A stretch of 64,000 nucleotides of DNA, from assembly GCA_002633025.1 (NCBI GenBank), contig NMRB01000179.1, positions 455,078 to 519,077 on the forward strand, read 5' to 3'. Source of the DNA: Notospermus geniculatus (taxonomy: Eukaryota; Nemertea; Pilidiophora; Heteronemertea; Lineidae). The notes below the pieces were generated by a model. The model saw nothing but the letters and a program-made list of their open reading frames with translations. It was not told the DNA's origin and ran no database searches. A program made the position numbers and the translations under genes. Below, piece after piece: positions 35,303-48,159 of this stretch (position 1 is its first letter; each line of letters begins with the position of its first letter).

Positions 35303-36812
35303 CAGATAAAAGAAATTTTCATCTGCTACAGAATTATGCAAGGTTTACAGTCAGGCGACCAACACAAACGGGTTATTTTCACGCCAGAAATAAATGGAAA
35401 TAACGTTAGAAAAAAGAAACTTCGGGCACATCGACAGCAAAGCCACGTCGTGACGTTAGTTCCGTGGGTGTACCTCATTGATTGAAATGAAAGGCCTGGC
35501 ACACAACTGGCATTAAAGCCCCACTGTTATTGAATTTGAAAAGCACAAATCATCGCCGCGATGTCAGTGCATTATGAGCATGATGAGTGGGCTACCGGTC
35601 ACACTCCACAGCATGATGACAGGACTAGCCTAGGCCTAGCCCTAGCCTAGTTGTTATGTCAGCAACACGGTCCCTATACCATTTGGCACCTCATTTTTAA
35701 ACCTGCATTGCTTCATTTATGGAAAAGAAGATTCGTGACCCACTGCCCCCTACATCATGTAAGCCTACATGACTGCATGACATGCGTGCACATCCACCAA
35801 TGCATTGCATACAGATAGAATGCATGGAGTTTCTACATCATGAACTTGAACATTGAGGTCGTCTATTTCATCTCTTCCAGTGAGCAAATGCGCGCGAATT
35901 ATCAATCAAAGAATAATTACATTGTATAGCATCGCTAAGGGACCAATAAGTCACTAAATTCCGCGTTTACTGGTTACATTTCATTGACTTTGGAGAGGTT
36001 TATTTTCAATATTTTTGCACCTGTCGTCTAAAAATGAGAACTCGTTGTTGTCGTCGTAAAATGCACCGAGTACACCACAGCCGTGGGGATTCCGTAAAGA
36101 CAGGGCTTTTGACACGGGAAACGACGACTCGCTACTGCAGGACCACAATTGTGCTCATTCCTTGCAAGGATTGCGCGGATTTGTGATTTAGATAATAAAT
36201 ACCACCTTTTCATGACCCAGGACCAGGTCTACTTCAAGTATAGCACTCTGGTGGCAGGTTAGGCCTCCAGCACCGCTTGGAGGAATAAAACCTGTCAGGT
36301 TTATTCCTCCAAAGCCAGGCACCTCAGGGTTATTAGGGTCTTGGAGGAATTCCTCCAAGTTAGGGTTAAACCTGGATGCATACCACCCCAACCCTAACCC
36401 TTGACCCCAAGTTTGACTGTAATACCGGTATTAACCCTACTGATGACTCTCATGCTACTGATGACTCTCATGCACTGGTAACCCCACTGATGACTCTCAT
36501 GCTACTGATGACTGCAGACTCTCATGCACTACGTTTTTTGCCCACACCATCATAGGAACAGAGGGGACTGCCCAATTTTCCAGCAACACAAGACATCAAG
36601 AGGAACTAAGATGACAAGGGGGTCTGTAGAGGGACACCAATTACATATATTATGTAGCCCTCACTTCAGTGAAGTGATTGACTCAGGGACCTGGGGGTAG
36701 TTGATCAATTAATTTAAATGAATGGACTGATTCAAAACATTAACAACCAGACCCTTTATTGAAATGCTATATTTACAGTGATAAAATGCCGGATTTGTAC
36801 GGTAAACCATTA

Positions 36813-39277
36813 TCATCTCTTCTGTATCATTCGGAGTTGTTTCCTCTTCATCTTCTTAATTTTTCTTGTATCTTTGATCTGAAAGGATATTTTATACAAA
36901 CTAATGACCGCAGGGCTCATGAAAAAAAGATGGTGCCAGGTGAGGACAATAGGTTACAGTAATATCACATTTTGCAGGGTTGTAGTTCAACCAAAACTCA
37001 CTGCCCCAGCAAAATAATTAATTCCAAGGTGGCCTACAATAATATTTGACAAATAAACTAAACAGTCCACAAACCATTTCAGACTGATTATCCACACCAG
37101 ACAGGTCCCCATAAGATTTAGCCATAATGATGATTGTGAAATAGAATTTTGGATGATGTAAAATGATATAAGTTAGTGAATGTCTTCTTTCTGGGCTAAG
37201 TGGTAGGCCTTTCCGTATCACTATTGGGAAGGGACTGCTAAAAAAACAACCAAGAAACATTCCAACAAAGAATGGAATGAAACAAAATCTTATAATGTTT
37301 TAAAACACACAGCTGAAACTTTAATAAAGTGTTTTATTTGTTGAATGACTTACAGTTTGAACTACTTCAGATTTCCTCTCATTTTCTAATTTCCTCTTTT
37401 TCTTCTCTTCTGCCCGTTTCCTCTTTTTCTGCAATCAGAGTAAGTATACATGTACGTGAATGCTGGTTACTCTCACAAGGCAAGGGTTCCTTTATGGTAC
37501 TATGTATCTATTTATCTGTGAAGGGTTCAGCAGATATGAGGGGCTGAGGGAAGGAGAGAAAGGCAGTACAAACCTCAAGGGCCTCATCCCTGGCATCCTT
37601 TAATTCTTTTTCATACAACTTCATTGCTCTTTTTTCTTTACGCTCTTTTTCTTTTGTTTTCCAAGATGTCTTCAATGGCTTCACCTTCACAATTTCTGAA
37701 TGCCTGAAATATGACTGTCAATTCAGGGCCGTATTTAGTGTGGGGGGGGGGGCAGGGGGGAGTTGTGCCCCCCTAGAGCCAACCAAAAAATCTCATTTTC
37801 ATGCGGATTTTGGGCAATAAAAAGGTCTTTTGCCCCCCCCTTGTCTTTCAGTTCAGCCAAATTTCTATATCTGACTTTCTGTACATTAAGAGTTGGAAAC
37901 CATTGACAACAGAATCTTTGACAACAGTTCATAGTCGGAAATCTCGGGGATACTGATCTGCGCCTTCGTAGACAATTGAAAGTCACGGAGACCGAGAGGT
38001 TTTTGAAGGGTTTGTCTGAACCAAATCACATTCACAATCTGACTGCACATGGAAGGGAAGTAGGCCTATTCATCATTTCCACGACGTAACTCCAACAATG
38101 TCCGCCATTGCTGATGTCGCCATAATGATGCAAAGCGGCTACCGTAAGTAACTGCACTGCTGATAGTCACTTGTCAGTGATCAACCTGGGAGATCGCGAT
38201 AACCACTCGACGTGGAGGTTCACCAACTAGCCGCGTCATTCTGCATGAAATTCACCCATGAATGCAGTACTTTGTGAAGGGAATTGCAGAAAAACGAGAC
38301 ACGATTTGCCATATATATGAAACATCCAAAAGAAAGTTTACATCTACAGTTACCAGATGATATGAATAAAAACAAGTTTTTTTGTTCACAAGCTGCCTAT
38401 TTGGAAATGAATCTGCCGAATGTCACCAGCAGTGACCGCCTTGTGCAAGACGCCATCGATGACGTAGCGATGTCAACAGCGTCGCGATGGAGGGCGCCGC
38501 TTCTTCCGCGGACTCGCATTTTCATCGTGGATTTTTACAATGATGCCGAATAGTTTGTCCATCCTTTTGAATATCATCTGGTAACTGTGGATGTAGGCCT
38601 AGGCCTAAACTTTCTTTTGCTTGTTTTATATATGGCAAATCGTGTCTCGTTTTTCTGCAATTCCCCTCACAATGTACGGTACTGCATTCATGGGTGAATT
38701 TCCATGATTTCATGCAGAATGAGTCAATGACGTGGCTAGCTAGTTGGTGAACCTCCATCCACGGCGAGTGGTTATCGCGATCTCCCAGGGAGCGTGGTGC
38801 TGACGCAAAGCCGGGGGGGGGCAAAATTTTGAAAATGCGCAACGCAACAGAACGAGCCATGTTTGTAGGCCCCCTACTTCATTCATCGTCGAAACCATCG
38901 ACCTTCGGCTTGGGCTTGGTCGGCCGAAATCCGGCTCCCTCTATCCTCATGATCCTCAATTAGGCCTACCTACCCTAGGTGCCAAGCCGGCCACCTATGC
39001 ACTGTACAACTCCGTAATTCACTGACTGCAGAATTTCACAGCCCACAGGCACAGCATGACAGTAGCCTAGGCAGTGCAGTGCATGCATGCAATGCACTGC
39101 ACTGCACTCCTGCTGCTCCTCCGATCCTCCCTCCTCCTACTCTCAGTCAGACGCACTGCAGTGTCTCTACCTTCCAGTTCTGGTGGTTTTCCAACTTCGA
39201 CCAGACTTAGGACGGCCTCTTGGTATTGTAACTGGCTGCTCAGCGCCATGTGAATCCTTTTCTGTTGCTTTTGTCAT
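36813..39277 (-). CDS. CCDC86: CCDC86 / Cgr1-like nucleolar protein
   Basis: Four exons: 39277-39171, 37703-37574, 37428-37354 and 36878-36813, all GT-AG with matching phases, give 125 residues from the ATG at 39277. An in-frame ATG at 39352 would add 25 unlike residues. Seen: IPRGRPKSGRSWK, then KPLKTSWK, then a long K/E/R-rich helix (KEKERKEKRAMKLYEKELKD…), KLENERKSEVVQ, and a basic end KRKQLRMIQKR. This is the conserved C-terminal half of CCDC86 and of yeast Cgr1, which acts in nucleolar large-subunit rRNA processing (established for the family). The length fits Cgr1 (about 120) better than human CCDC86 (about 360), so a longer 5' part beyond the N at 39440 is possible. AATAAA on the minus strand at 36760-36755 follows the stop by about 50 bases. 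TRMT1 lies just upstream on the same strand. Confidence 0.8.
38185..38789. mobile_element. large foldback in CCDC86 intron 1
   Basis: Arms of about 190-210 bp (38185-38370 and 38570-38789) pair along nearly their whole length, starting CCTGGGAGATCGCGATAACC and ending in its inverse. The central part is about 200 bp. No transposase is seen; short frames in the arms are mirror images of each other. Confidence 0.75.
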
Positions 39278-39439
39278 TCTTTTCAGAGACCATGCACTCC
39301 AGGTACGAATGCACGTGTCTGCATGTACATGATGCACTACCGTTGATTCCATGCGAACATCATGATAAACCTGGCAGGACCATTTCCAGCGGGGCCGCGA
39401 TCAGTTCTGTCTTCAATGCACTGCAGATCACCCACCGGG

Positions 39440-39440
39440 N
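39440..39440. other. single-N assembly join
   Basis: Located between TRMT1 and CCDC86. The stretch 39441-39800 holds the TRMT1 3' UTR, with AATAAA on the minus strand near 39550. Confidence 0.8.
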
Positions 39441-39800
39441 CAACAACTCTATTAGCCATTGTTCAATCAAATACTGGTAGGCAAAATGTCGGGATAAGAT
39501 TTTTTTGATGAGGACAGTACTGAAAACTGATTTCGTATGAAAAAAATCATTTATTGTGGACTAGCATGGAGCTGCTGAAAAAGTCACTACATATGTAATT
39601 GTAAAATATATGTAGATTTTCATACACAGAACCATTTTACCATCCATAGCCCAGATGGTCACAGTAGCTAGCTAGGGTACAGAGAGGGGGAGGGGTGCAA
39701 CACCTCTCCATTTACTATTTTGCCGACATCGGAGGGGGAGAGGTGGGGAAGGGGAGGGGGCTCTTTCTCTGGACTCCATGAAGTCACCACAGCATGCCCG

Positions 39801-42630
39801 TCACTCCTTCATTCCTGAAGATGAAGTAACCTCGTCCACCATCTCAGTATCAGTCTCCTTCCTCGTTCTCTCCTGAAACAGACAAAAGATGAAATGAAAC
39901 ATGACATGAAATTGCGACCCAGCCACACATGCTGAGGTTCTCAATAACCTCATCTGTATTATCAGACTACTACATGTATGTAACATGAATCTTGCCCACA
40001 GTGAGAAAGATAATGATCCAAAATGTCCCTTTGGAGCTGATGAACACTTTGCTGAATCTAATCTGGACTGTATGCAAAATCTCATCTGCAACGCCTCCAA
40101 TTCAAGGAATATGGGCTGAGCGGCTACAGCCCAAACAAACTTACAGCATCATCCAATTTGCACTTTTTCTCTGCTGGTGGTTGCCTTTCTGGACTCCTTT
40201 TTGCCCTCGACATTGGACCCCAGTTTTCCGGCATGTCCATCCATCTTTTGAGACCAATCTTGCGAGACTCTGGATTGGCGTCATCTCTGATGTCAAAACT
40301 GACATCAGAAGTGATATCTTTGTCAAGAATTCTTTTTACAACTGAGCCAGGCACCAATCGTTTCTTGGAAACAGGGTGGTCTTTGATCCAGTGCCTCATA
40401 ATATCCTGTCCATAATTAGAAAACATGGTTGCCTAGCTGCACAATCAAGGGGGGGGGAGAATGTTTGACACTAAGTACCGTACTATTAAAGAAATGTTGA
40501 AGGTGTCAGTGACCATGCACCTGCAGGGAGCACAATAAATTCCAAAGTTCACTTTCTAGGTTCAAGGTGAGAAAACATGATTAGGGGAGCTGAAGTACTG
40601 GGCACTGATCGTGAAGTACATACCCATATCACTCCAACTGGAGCGGAGGTCTTTATTGAATTCTTTGCTGCATGTGAGAATGACACTTCATAACCAAGAT
40701 TTAAGATTGCCGACCTGAAATTAAATTGAAATGTACATATACTTCACGAAGTGCTAGGAAATGAAAGAAAACAGCGGACAGATGAGCCAGCTTGAGATGG
40801 GTGCTTGATAGAGCATAAGACCAGCCTTCAAAGGAGTCTAGATTAAAAGTCTACAGCGTTTCATACAACTGTGCATTTTACATCAATGCAACAAGACTGA
40901 ATGAGAGAGAGATGGATTGCCACTTTCACTTGTTGTAGCACTTCCAATTCAATTCTCACGAAATCCACCATCGAGTTCATTCAAGAGATTCATGACTGAA
41001 AATGGATCTCACCGTATTTTCATTATAGGTGGTGCATCACAGTGCATTGTGCTGGCAATCTCATCTGAGATGTAGTACAGAGGCACATCTGGTAGCTCTT
41101 CATGCATCATTGAGAGAATGCCTGCAAAAAGCATGGAAGGATAAAAGCACACACTACAGTTACAAATGTATAAGAAATCTTATCAGCATCGTACATAATT
41201 TCAATTTGCATGGCTGCATGCTTCCACTCTCCATATGCCAATGTGCCTTTGGTACTCAGTGTGTGTGATGTGATTTTCAAGTCACAAGATGCCAGACTGG
41301 AAATTATGACATCTTTTAATAAGGAAATGATACTAGGTGTATGATACCTACCTATCATTCTATCAGAAGTTGCAAACTTGTCCTTATTTTGCTTGATGCC
41401 TTTAATAACTCTATCAATGAAACTGAAATCATGAATCCTGTCAGACCAGATAGGGCCACTGACATTATGTCTATGGCCACAGTGCTCACAGATTTGATTC
41501 ACTGGAGGTCCAGTTGCTGCCACAAACTTGGTGTTTGTCCCCTTGACTTCTACTGCACCCAAAGGCTGCAGACTCTGGGCACCACAGCCTACACAACGGT
41601 ATATCAAAGACTGTTTGCTTGCTGAATGCTTGCTTTTGAACTGACCAGTATACACCTTGACAAATACACGGATGTAGAAATCTACACTGATGCACAAGAT
41701 AGGAACTATGTAACGTGAGTACCTAACGGCATGAGAATCCAAGCTGTGAAGTATTGACCGGAGAGCAACTTCATGACAGCAAGAGTTCCTAACGGCATAG
41801 GAACCATACTTGGTATATGATGTCTCTCCATTGTTGCCACATAGAACACCCATGTCAGTGCAAGTAATACACAGCAGACCACCATCTGAAACAGCCTGGA
41901 CAGCAGCATCTAGAAATCGGGAAGGACTTCCATACGGATCAATGTCAATGACATCAAATCTTTCCATTGGTTGACGATTTTGGTACATGAGCATGGAAGC
42001 ATCAGCAAAATTTCCACATGCAAGATGACTAACATTGTTGGTTTCTAAGTTCTTGTTGATGAATTTGACTGCCATGTGATCATAATCATTCACTATCACC
42101 TCTTTCACACCAGGTATCTCCAGGGCAAATCGCACAGAACGCAAACCAGAAGCTGCCAAGCCCTCAAGAATACGCATTCCGTCGTTGTACTTGATGCCAG
42201 CTTGCAGGTCAGCAGGGTCTGGGATATTGATACCATTGGCACCAGTATCGCCTGAAGTACTGGCTGCTTTCTTCTTAGCCCTGTTTCTTTTCTCACAGAA
42301 GAAATCTTTAGCAAATTCACTGATAACGTTGATTGTAAGATCTCTGTTGAATTCCTGAACAGGATTATAAAACACAGACTTCTGGAAGTAAACTTCTGCT
42401 TTTCCTTCTTTCACGATGTTGACTTCTTCTTCTGTGTCACCAAATTTGACCGTTGCAGTTTTCGCTTCAGATGTCACTGAACTGACTTTGGTAGCCATTG
42501 CTTTGGCACAGTGAAATATACTCTTAGTCTTATCCTTATTAATTCGAACTGAATTATATAGCAGGCTAGGCCTACTTCCAAGACGATTAGCAACTGTTAA
42601 TGCTACCTGAAACAGCTGTGTCACCTTCAT
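39801..42630 (-). CDS. TRMT1: tRNA (guanine26-N2)-dimethyltransferase
   Basis: Exons 42630-41352, 41121-41013, 40714-40624, 40405-40145 and 39872-39801 join in frame to 603 residues. The enzyme uses S-adenosylmethionine to make N2,N2-dimethylguanosine at position 26 of tRNAs. Seen: SAM-binding EGLAASGLRSVRFALE near residue 153, the catalytic DIDPYGSP near 230, TDMGVLCG, and two CxxC pairs (CVGCG near 347, CEHCGH near 380) that should bind zinc. The C-terminal domain has DVPLYYISDEIAST and SFSHAAKNSIKTSAP. The N-terminus (MKVTQLFQVALTVANRLGSR) is basic and amphipathic and may target mitochondria; a second ATG (MATKVSSV, about residue 46) could give a non-mitochondrial form. The last exon (ERTRKETDTEM…) has no CCCH zinc finger such as vertebrate TRMT1 carries. 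It lies head to head with the TLDc gene, 727 bp apart. Confidence 0.92.
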
Positions 42631-43357
42631 TCATACCGCCTCAGATTCTGGAAAATGAAAGAGAAACAAGATAAATCCTAGTTATCTCATAGTCAAGATT
42701 TACCACATATCATGATTGATATGTACATGAGGCCTATCCTATGCAATGCACTGCATGCGCATAGGCCTAATGCACGTACGTGTCCTGTGCTGTGCATGCC
42801 TGTTAGTGTTAGTGTTGTCTGCCCCAGACTCTGCCAGTACTACCGGTAAGTTATGACTAATTTACACATTGATGGTGCGTTTTAAAGAGCAGTTGCTAAA
42901 ACTAACCATTTATCAATTGGAAAGCAGCGGCTTGTGAATAATCATGACAATGAACATGATGAATGAAAATCCTTTTTTGGTTTTTAAACACGTGGTTGTC
43001 AGGTTTGTGACAGACGTACCAAAACTGAGTTCTTAAAGGATACTCGGAAATGAAATTGGACTCCGGTCAGTCAGATAGCGCAATTATGACAAAGACAAGT
43101 TTATTTTCTGCGATATTTCGAAATCAATGGAAATAAGTCTCGTCTTCAGCCAACCGCACTTTTGTCTTTTACTAGAATTCGAGTTATAAAATATGAGGAT
43201 GTTCAAATACCAATACCCTTTAATTTCCCTCCTGTTAGACTGGTTCCTCTGTTTGCCGTTTCACTCACGCGGCGCTACTGTAGAGTGTAGGTCAGGGCCT
43301 AAAACTGCGTTCGCCTTTTTTCATTTTTCGGTCAAAAACCTGCGATTGATTACGAGT
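42631..43357. promoter_or_regulatory. shared upstream region, TRMT1 / TLDc gene
   Basis: The 727 bases between two divergent start codons should contain both promoters. The same stretch recurs at 48165-48887, where the TRMT1 body is missing beyond its first two codons. No specific element is recognised. Confidence 0.5.
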
Positions 43358-46300
43358 ATGGGTAATTCAAAGAGTAAAGGACCAGAAGATGTTATAGATC
43401 CCGCAGAAATTAAGTTGAAGTGTGTGTTTGAGGTAGGTAGCTAGGCGTACCTAGGCCCTACCGGTAGGCCTACCGGTGAGGCCTATTTTGTCTTTTGACA
43501 TTGCCATTTGATACACTGATTAACATGTTGTTTCATAATATTCATTTTTTGCAGGGAGTTACTGCCGATCAAAGTGAAGAATCGCTTCCAATAGAAAGGA
43601 GGGAGTTACCGCTCACTACTTTTTCCGTACGTGATGAGAAAGACGGTGCAATGAAACCAATCTGTTAATCTAAAATCTAACAGTAATCTGTTAATCTGTA
43701 ATCTGTTAGTGTTAATCTAATGGTAACAGTTAATCTGTAAATCTAACCGTAACAATATGAACATACAAAATCAGTTATATATTCATGGTAATGGGTCAAG
43801 AAGCCAGTCAACTCATCCCCAGTGCCAGTTCATCCGATCCCCATGCATATCCTCATTTCCTGTTTACTGTTTTAATTCAGACACATTTTGCTGCCGAAGG
43901 AACTGAATATGGTACAACCTACGGTGATTCCATCCGACCTCACATCCCAAGTCATGAGCATATTCCACTCGATCATTTCATATCCTTGGGGAAGAAAGTC
44001 TTGTATTTGATGACTCCGTTGGAAATGCTGGAGTATTACTGGAGGGCATTTGCTGGAGGAGGAGCTGAACTCAGTAAAGAAGGTGGTTATTTTCTTTGCA
44101 TTGCAGGATAAAAAAGTCATGAATGATATTTCTTTTTTGAAGACCATGTTAATGTGGGTTGGAATTTCTGTATGATATAAACAAAAATCGATGGCGTTGA
44201 TGGAAACACTAATGGTCTTGGCAATTTTCTCTTTGTTACAGAGGTCACAAAGATATTGGTAACTTGCTACAGACTTTCTATTCACTCCTCTGGATTGGGA
44301 CATAAGATTGAGGAATTTGGGAGGTGTGATGAGATTGTTAATTCCATAATAGAAAGTGTTTGGGTGAGTTCATGGTCCTGAAAAATTGTGACTGGTGCCT
44401 GCAATTACTGAAATACCTACAGCTGCACAATGAACTGAAATACCTACAGCTGCACAATGAATATGCCAACCTTTTGTCTTTTATCATGGTAATTGGTTAC
44501 TTTTAAGCCTTGAAGTTGATTAAGATATTTTCTTATGTTGAGATGTGATGGAAAATGGACTACATGACAAGGTCCTTTTGTTCCAGCCAAAGGAATCTTA
44601 CAAAATAGACAAGTCCCAGTTTTTTGCTTGGTGCCAGCGGCATGCTTCATTTATCTTCTCAGGAACGCATACATGGACATGCGGTATTTGGTCTCAGGTG
44701 GATTATCGATCTAAATGTGCTGAGGTAGGGTGACACAACTATTCCTAGTTGATCAATCGTGTTCAAGTGGAAGCTTTAGTCTTTCCATGATGTTTGTGAA
44801 TGTATGTTAGTGACCACGCGATAGTCAAAGATACAGCGTGAGGTCTTCACGTGAATTGAGCATAAGTTGATGAAAATAAAAACACTGCTCAATTTTGTGG
44901 AAACCCTAATAGAAATTCAAATGCAAGTACCCGGTATCCCCGATATCTTTGAAGCTGTCTTGGAATTGGACTGAATTATGTCGATCAATAAATCAAAATA
45001 AAAATATTCAATAATTAGTGCCACATTCCACAGAAGGTTCAGTGCCACTTGACAAATCATGGTGAGCAATGAGGAAGGTTTTTGTCCTGACGAAGACAGT
45101 GGTGCTTGTAACCTACCTCAAACCAATTGTGAGTTTATTCCACAACCTTGGTGCAATGACTGATGATAAATTCCTCCATTTCAGTGTTCCTCCCTTGCCA
45201 TAATTGATGATATCAAAACTGGCAGCTACCTCTTATCAGTTCAGTATCTTTGGTTGATGTCATGCAGTCTTCCCCATGTATTTCGTCAGTCAGGTGGTGT
45301 GTTGGCGATTGGATCTGCTTTACAAGACATGCTATGGAATAAATTGGTAAAATGAACTTCTTTTTTTCCTTGAGACAAAATTGCGTATCTGCTGGTTAGT
45401 GCAATTGCACTGTGATTGCTTGAACTGAAAGAATGCTATTTCACAGATACATGTACGAAGGCCTAGGTCCAAAAACAGACATATTAGATATTTTGACCAT
45501 ATCTGGGAAAGTCTAAAGACCCGTTTCCACTATAGCGGATTCCGCCATGGTTTGCGCAAGCGGAGCGGTTTTCACAGGGTTTTGGATTAATCCTTTGGTG
45601 GTACAACAATACTTGGCGTGTTAATTATCCCAATGCCTGTGAAAACACTCCGCTTGCAGCAGACCATGGCGGAATACGGTGTCGTGGAAACGGGCCTTAA
45701 AACACTTTATAATGAGAATTTCATAAAGATGTTTATGCAGTCCAAGTAGTGTACATGTGTGTATGTATAAAATTGTTTTTTTCAGAGTGAAGTCTTTCAT
45801 TGGACAAACCTGTACAGCAGTTACCTACAAGGAATGAGCATGAACCGGTTAACCTTCCATGTCTTCTCATACAAAGAGCCAACAGTCATGTTGCTGAAGT
45901 TAGAGAAAGGGTATCTCTATTGTATTGGGGTAGATGAGGAGTGGAGGTAAGAAGCACATCATTGTCGCATCTTACTAATGTTGCATAACTATTGTTTAAT
46001 CCGTTCAACACTCACAGAATTCATGGTATTGTTGCAAAATCTCGTTCCCAGTCCTTTCGTCTTGTCGATAAAAGCTGAAATCATGTATTTTTTCAGAGAC
46101 AGTGGTCAGAGATGGGGTGGATACAATTGCATTGTCATACAGTTGCTACCTCAGTTAAAGATCGTACAAAGTATGTTTAAATATGTTCTAGCAACCACAC
46201 TTTTTTCTTCACTGTTAGAATTGCATACCGGGTACATGGTATTCGCTTTCCTGATGCATATGCTGCTGTTTTCGTTGTTCTTTGTCTGAATTTCTCTCCA

Positions 46301-47535
46301 GAAGATGAATGTCATTGAAATGATTCACACGTAAGTGAAGTAGAACAAAACACACATCATAATTTGATTTAGGATTGGGAGAATTTTTCACATAAATCGT
46401 GAAAATCATAATTTTGATACAGTTAGTTTGATTCCTCTTTCATTCCTTTTCAGCTGGTGCAAATATGGTGTTCTTCAACACCGAGACTCGTGGACTTCCT
46501 AAGGGTATACAATTCGGCAAGGATTCCAAGTCAGTCATGTTGGAAATTGATGAGGACATGACCACAGTGAAACATTACGGTGTGCCGCTTAAACTTAAAA
46601 TGGTCGAGGTAACAATCTTATTTCTAGTCCCTGCTTGGTTTTGGACCATTTGACTTGACACAGTATTGCCCGGTTTACATACCTTTCCTTGCCTCTCCTT
46701 TGCAGATTTGGGCATGTGGTTCTCCGGCAGCACGAGATGCTCAGATGCAGCAACAACAATGGGAGAGGAAAGAAGCAGAGAAACACAAAAATAGAAAGGT
46801 AGGGAATCCAACTGAAGTTAGTTAATGCTGTAGCTGTACAATACTTCCACCTATTCTAAAACCCCATGTTTTTTCGAGACCCGTGTCTTCACCATGTGTT
46901 GAAAAACCTGGCGAGCACTTCCACCTATAAAAACTACCTGAGGTTTGGTTAAGAGACCTGGCGACAGTGGTGCTGTAATAGGCAGGAGCTATCCTGTGTT
47001 AGTTCCTATTGGGAAATCTACCACTCCATCTGTTGCCGGGTCTCAAAACTAGTGATCGCCGTGTCTAATCTGCTTCCAACCTACCCGTGTTTAAATTAGC
47101 CCCATGGAGCTCAATGGGGCTAATAGACACGGGTTTTTCAGACACGGGTCTATTTAAGCATGGCAGTTTTAAAGGTGGAAGTGCAATAAACACGGGGATT
47201 TAATAGGTGGAAGTACAGCTTTTGTGTGCAGATTTCAAATGCTGAACTCAAATTATGATTTAAAGAGTAGTGGGAATTGATGCTTCTTATTCAATTGGTC
47301 CCCAAAGATGCTTCTTATTCAATTGGTCCCCAAAGAAGACATGAAACACGCCAACCATTCTGATACTGATTGTCAGTTATGTCAATTTTCTGTGATTTTA
47401 TTTTCGTGTTCATTTGGTTTGACCATACATATAACTTTTCAGCTGAAAGTTGAAGATTGGAAGGATAACCCTGATCGGCAACTCCTTGAATGGGGTGGTG
47501 TTAATGCAAAACATCAGGAAACTGTGAGGGAGTAA
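43358..47535 (+). CDS. TLDc-domain protein, MEAK7/RTC5-like, version 1
   Basis: Eleven exons: 43358-43432, 43555-43626, 43881-44082, 44242-44363, 44587-44724, 45185-45346, 45786-45946, 46097-46170, 46454-46608, 46706-46798 and 47443-47535. All phases join, giving 448 residues. The N-terminus MGNSKSKG fits an N-myristoylation signal, which would put it on membranes. A TLDc domain spans about 258-400: LYSSYLQGMSMNRL, EPTVMLLKL, then GANMVFFNTETRGLPKGIQF and MVEIWACG. The tail has QMQQQQWERKEAEKHKNRK and is probably helical. Length and layout resemble MEAK7 (lysosomal mTOR partner) and fungal RTC5, but the match is from memory and the domain is diverged, so no symbol is given. Exon 3 has two in-phase donors nine bases apart (GTAAAG at 44074, GTGGTT at 44083). 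AATAAA lies near 47971. Confidence 0.75.
45516..45699. mobile_element. foldback element in intron 6
   Basis: Ends GACCCGTTTCCAC and GTGGAAACGGGCC; arms contain AGCGGTTTTCACAGG and partner. The second version (51939-52098) has lost its right tip with about 70 bp of flank. Confidence 0.7.
46832..47220. mobile_element. MITE with AGCTGTAC…CTTCCACCTATT ends
   Basis: Inverted ends bracket about 390 bp in intron 10; the inside has further inverted pieces around GGGGCTAATAGACACGGG. It is present in both versions (53306-53685), so it is older than their split. Confidence 0.7.
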
Positions 47536-48042
47536 TGCAGAAGCCATTTATGTGTAACATGCTTGAGAAGAAAATCTCTCTGGTTGATGACTCTATTCAG
47601 GTCTTTCCACTGCCTGTGTGTCTTCCTGCTAGAACAGTAATGGCCTCTCATGCTGTACCCTGGCCTCCAGAATTGAAGTCAGTCTTGACAATGGGAATGT
47701 ATATATTCAAGTGATGAATTGAAGAATAATGAAAGCGGGCATTAATTTTGGAGGAGCTGGCTCTTCTATTGGTATTTCTCTTAGGTATGAAATGGGAGGC
47801 ATCTGGTTCTCATGCAAGTTGAGGCTGTACCAGCTGTCTATGCCGAGTTTGAAGGGTTTTGAAACCTATTGTTGGTGCAAATCCTTGGCCTTTGTATCAA
47901 ATGGTTGAGACCACCTGGCAGGTGAAGACCATTTTGAGTGATCCCACTCAGCCAAGTCATGTATCATCAGGAATAAATAACACATTCCTGATATCATTGA
48001 CTTTATATCACTGTGTGATATACATTCTTCACATTATTCATT

Positions 48043-48159
48043 CATGTATACTGTTACACAGTATACTGTATATACAGTATACAGTATACTGTATATACAG
48101 TATACTGTATATACTGTGGTGTCGGAGTTATGCCGGACTGGGGGCGGTTAGGCCTAGCT
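48043..48159. repeat. self-complementary AT-rich spacer between the two versions
   Basis: Repeated CAGTATACTGTATATA words make nested palindromes from about 48050 to 48118, exactly between the end of version 1 and the start of version 2. Confidence 0.75.

Noticed and set aside
38284-38860. Two facing frames with similar peptides in CCDC86 intron 1
   Set aside because: They are the two arms of one foldback read on opposite strands.
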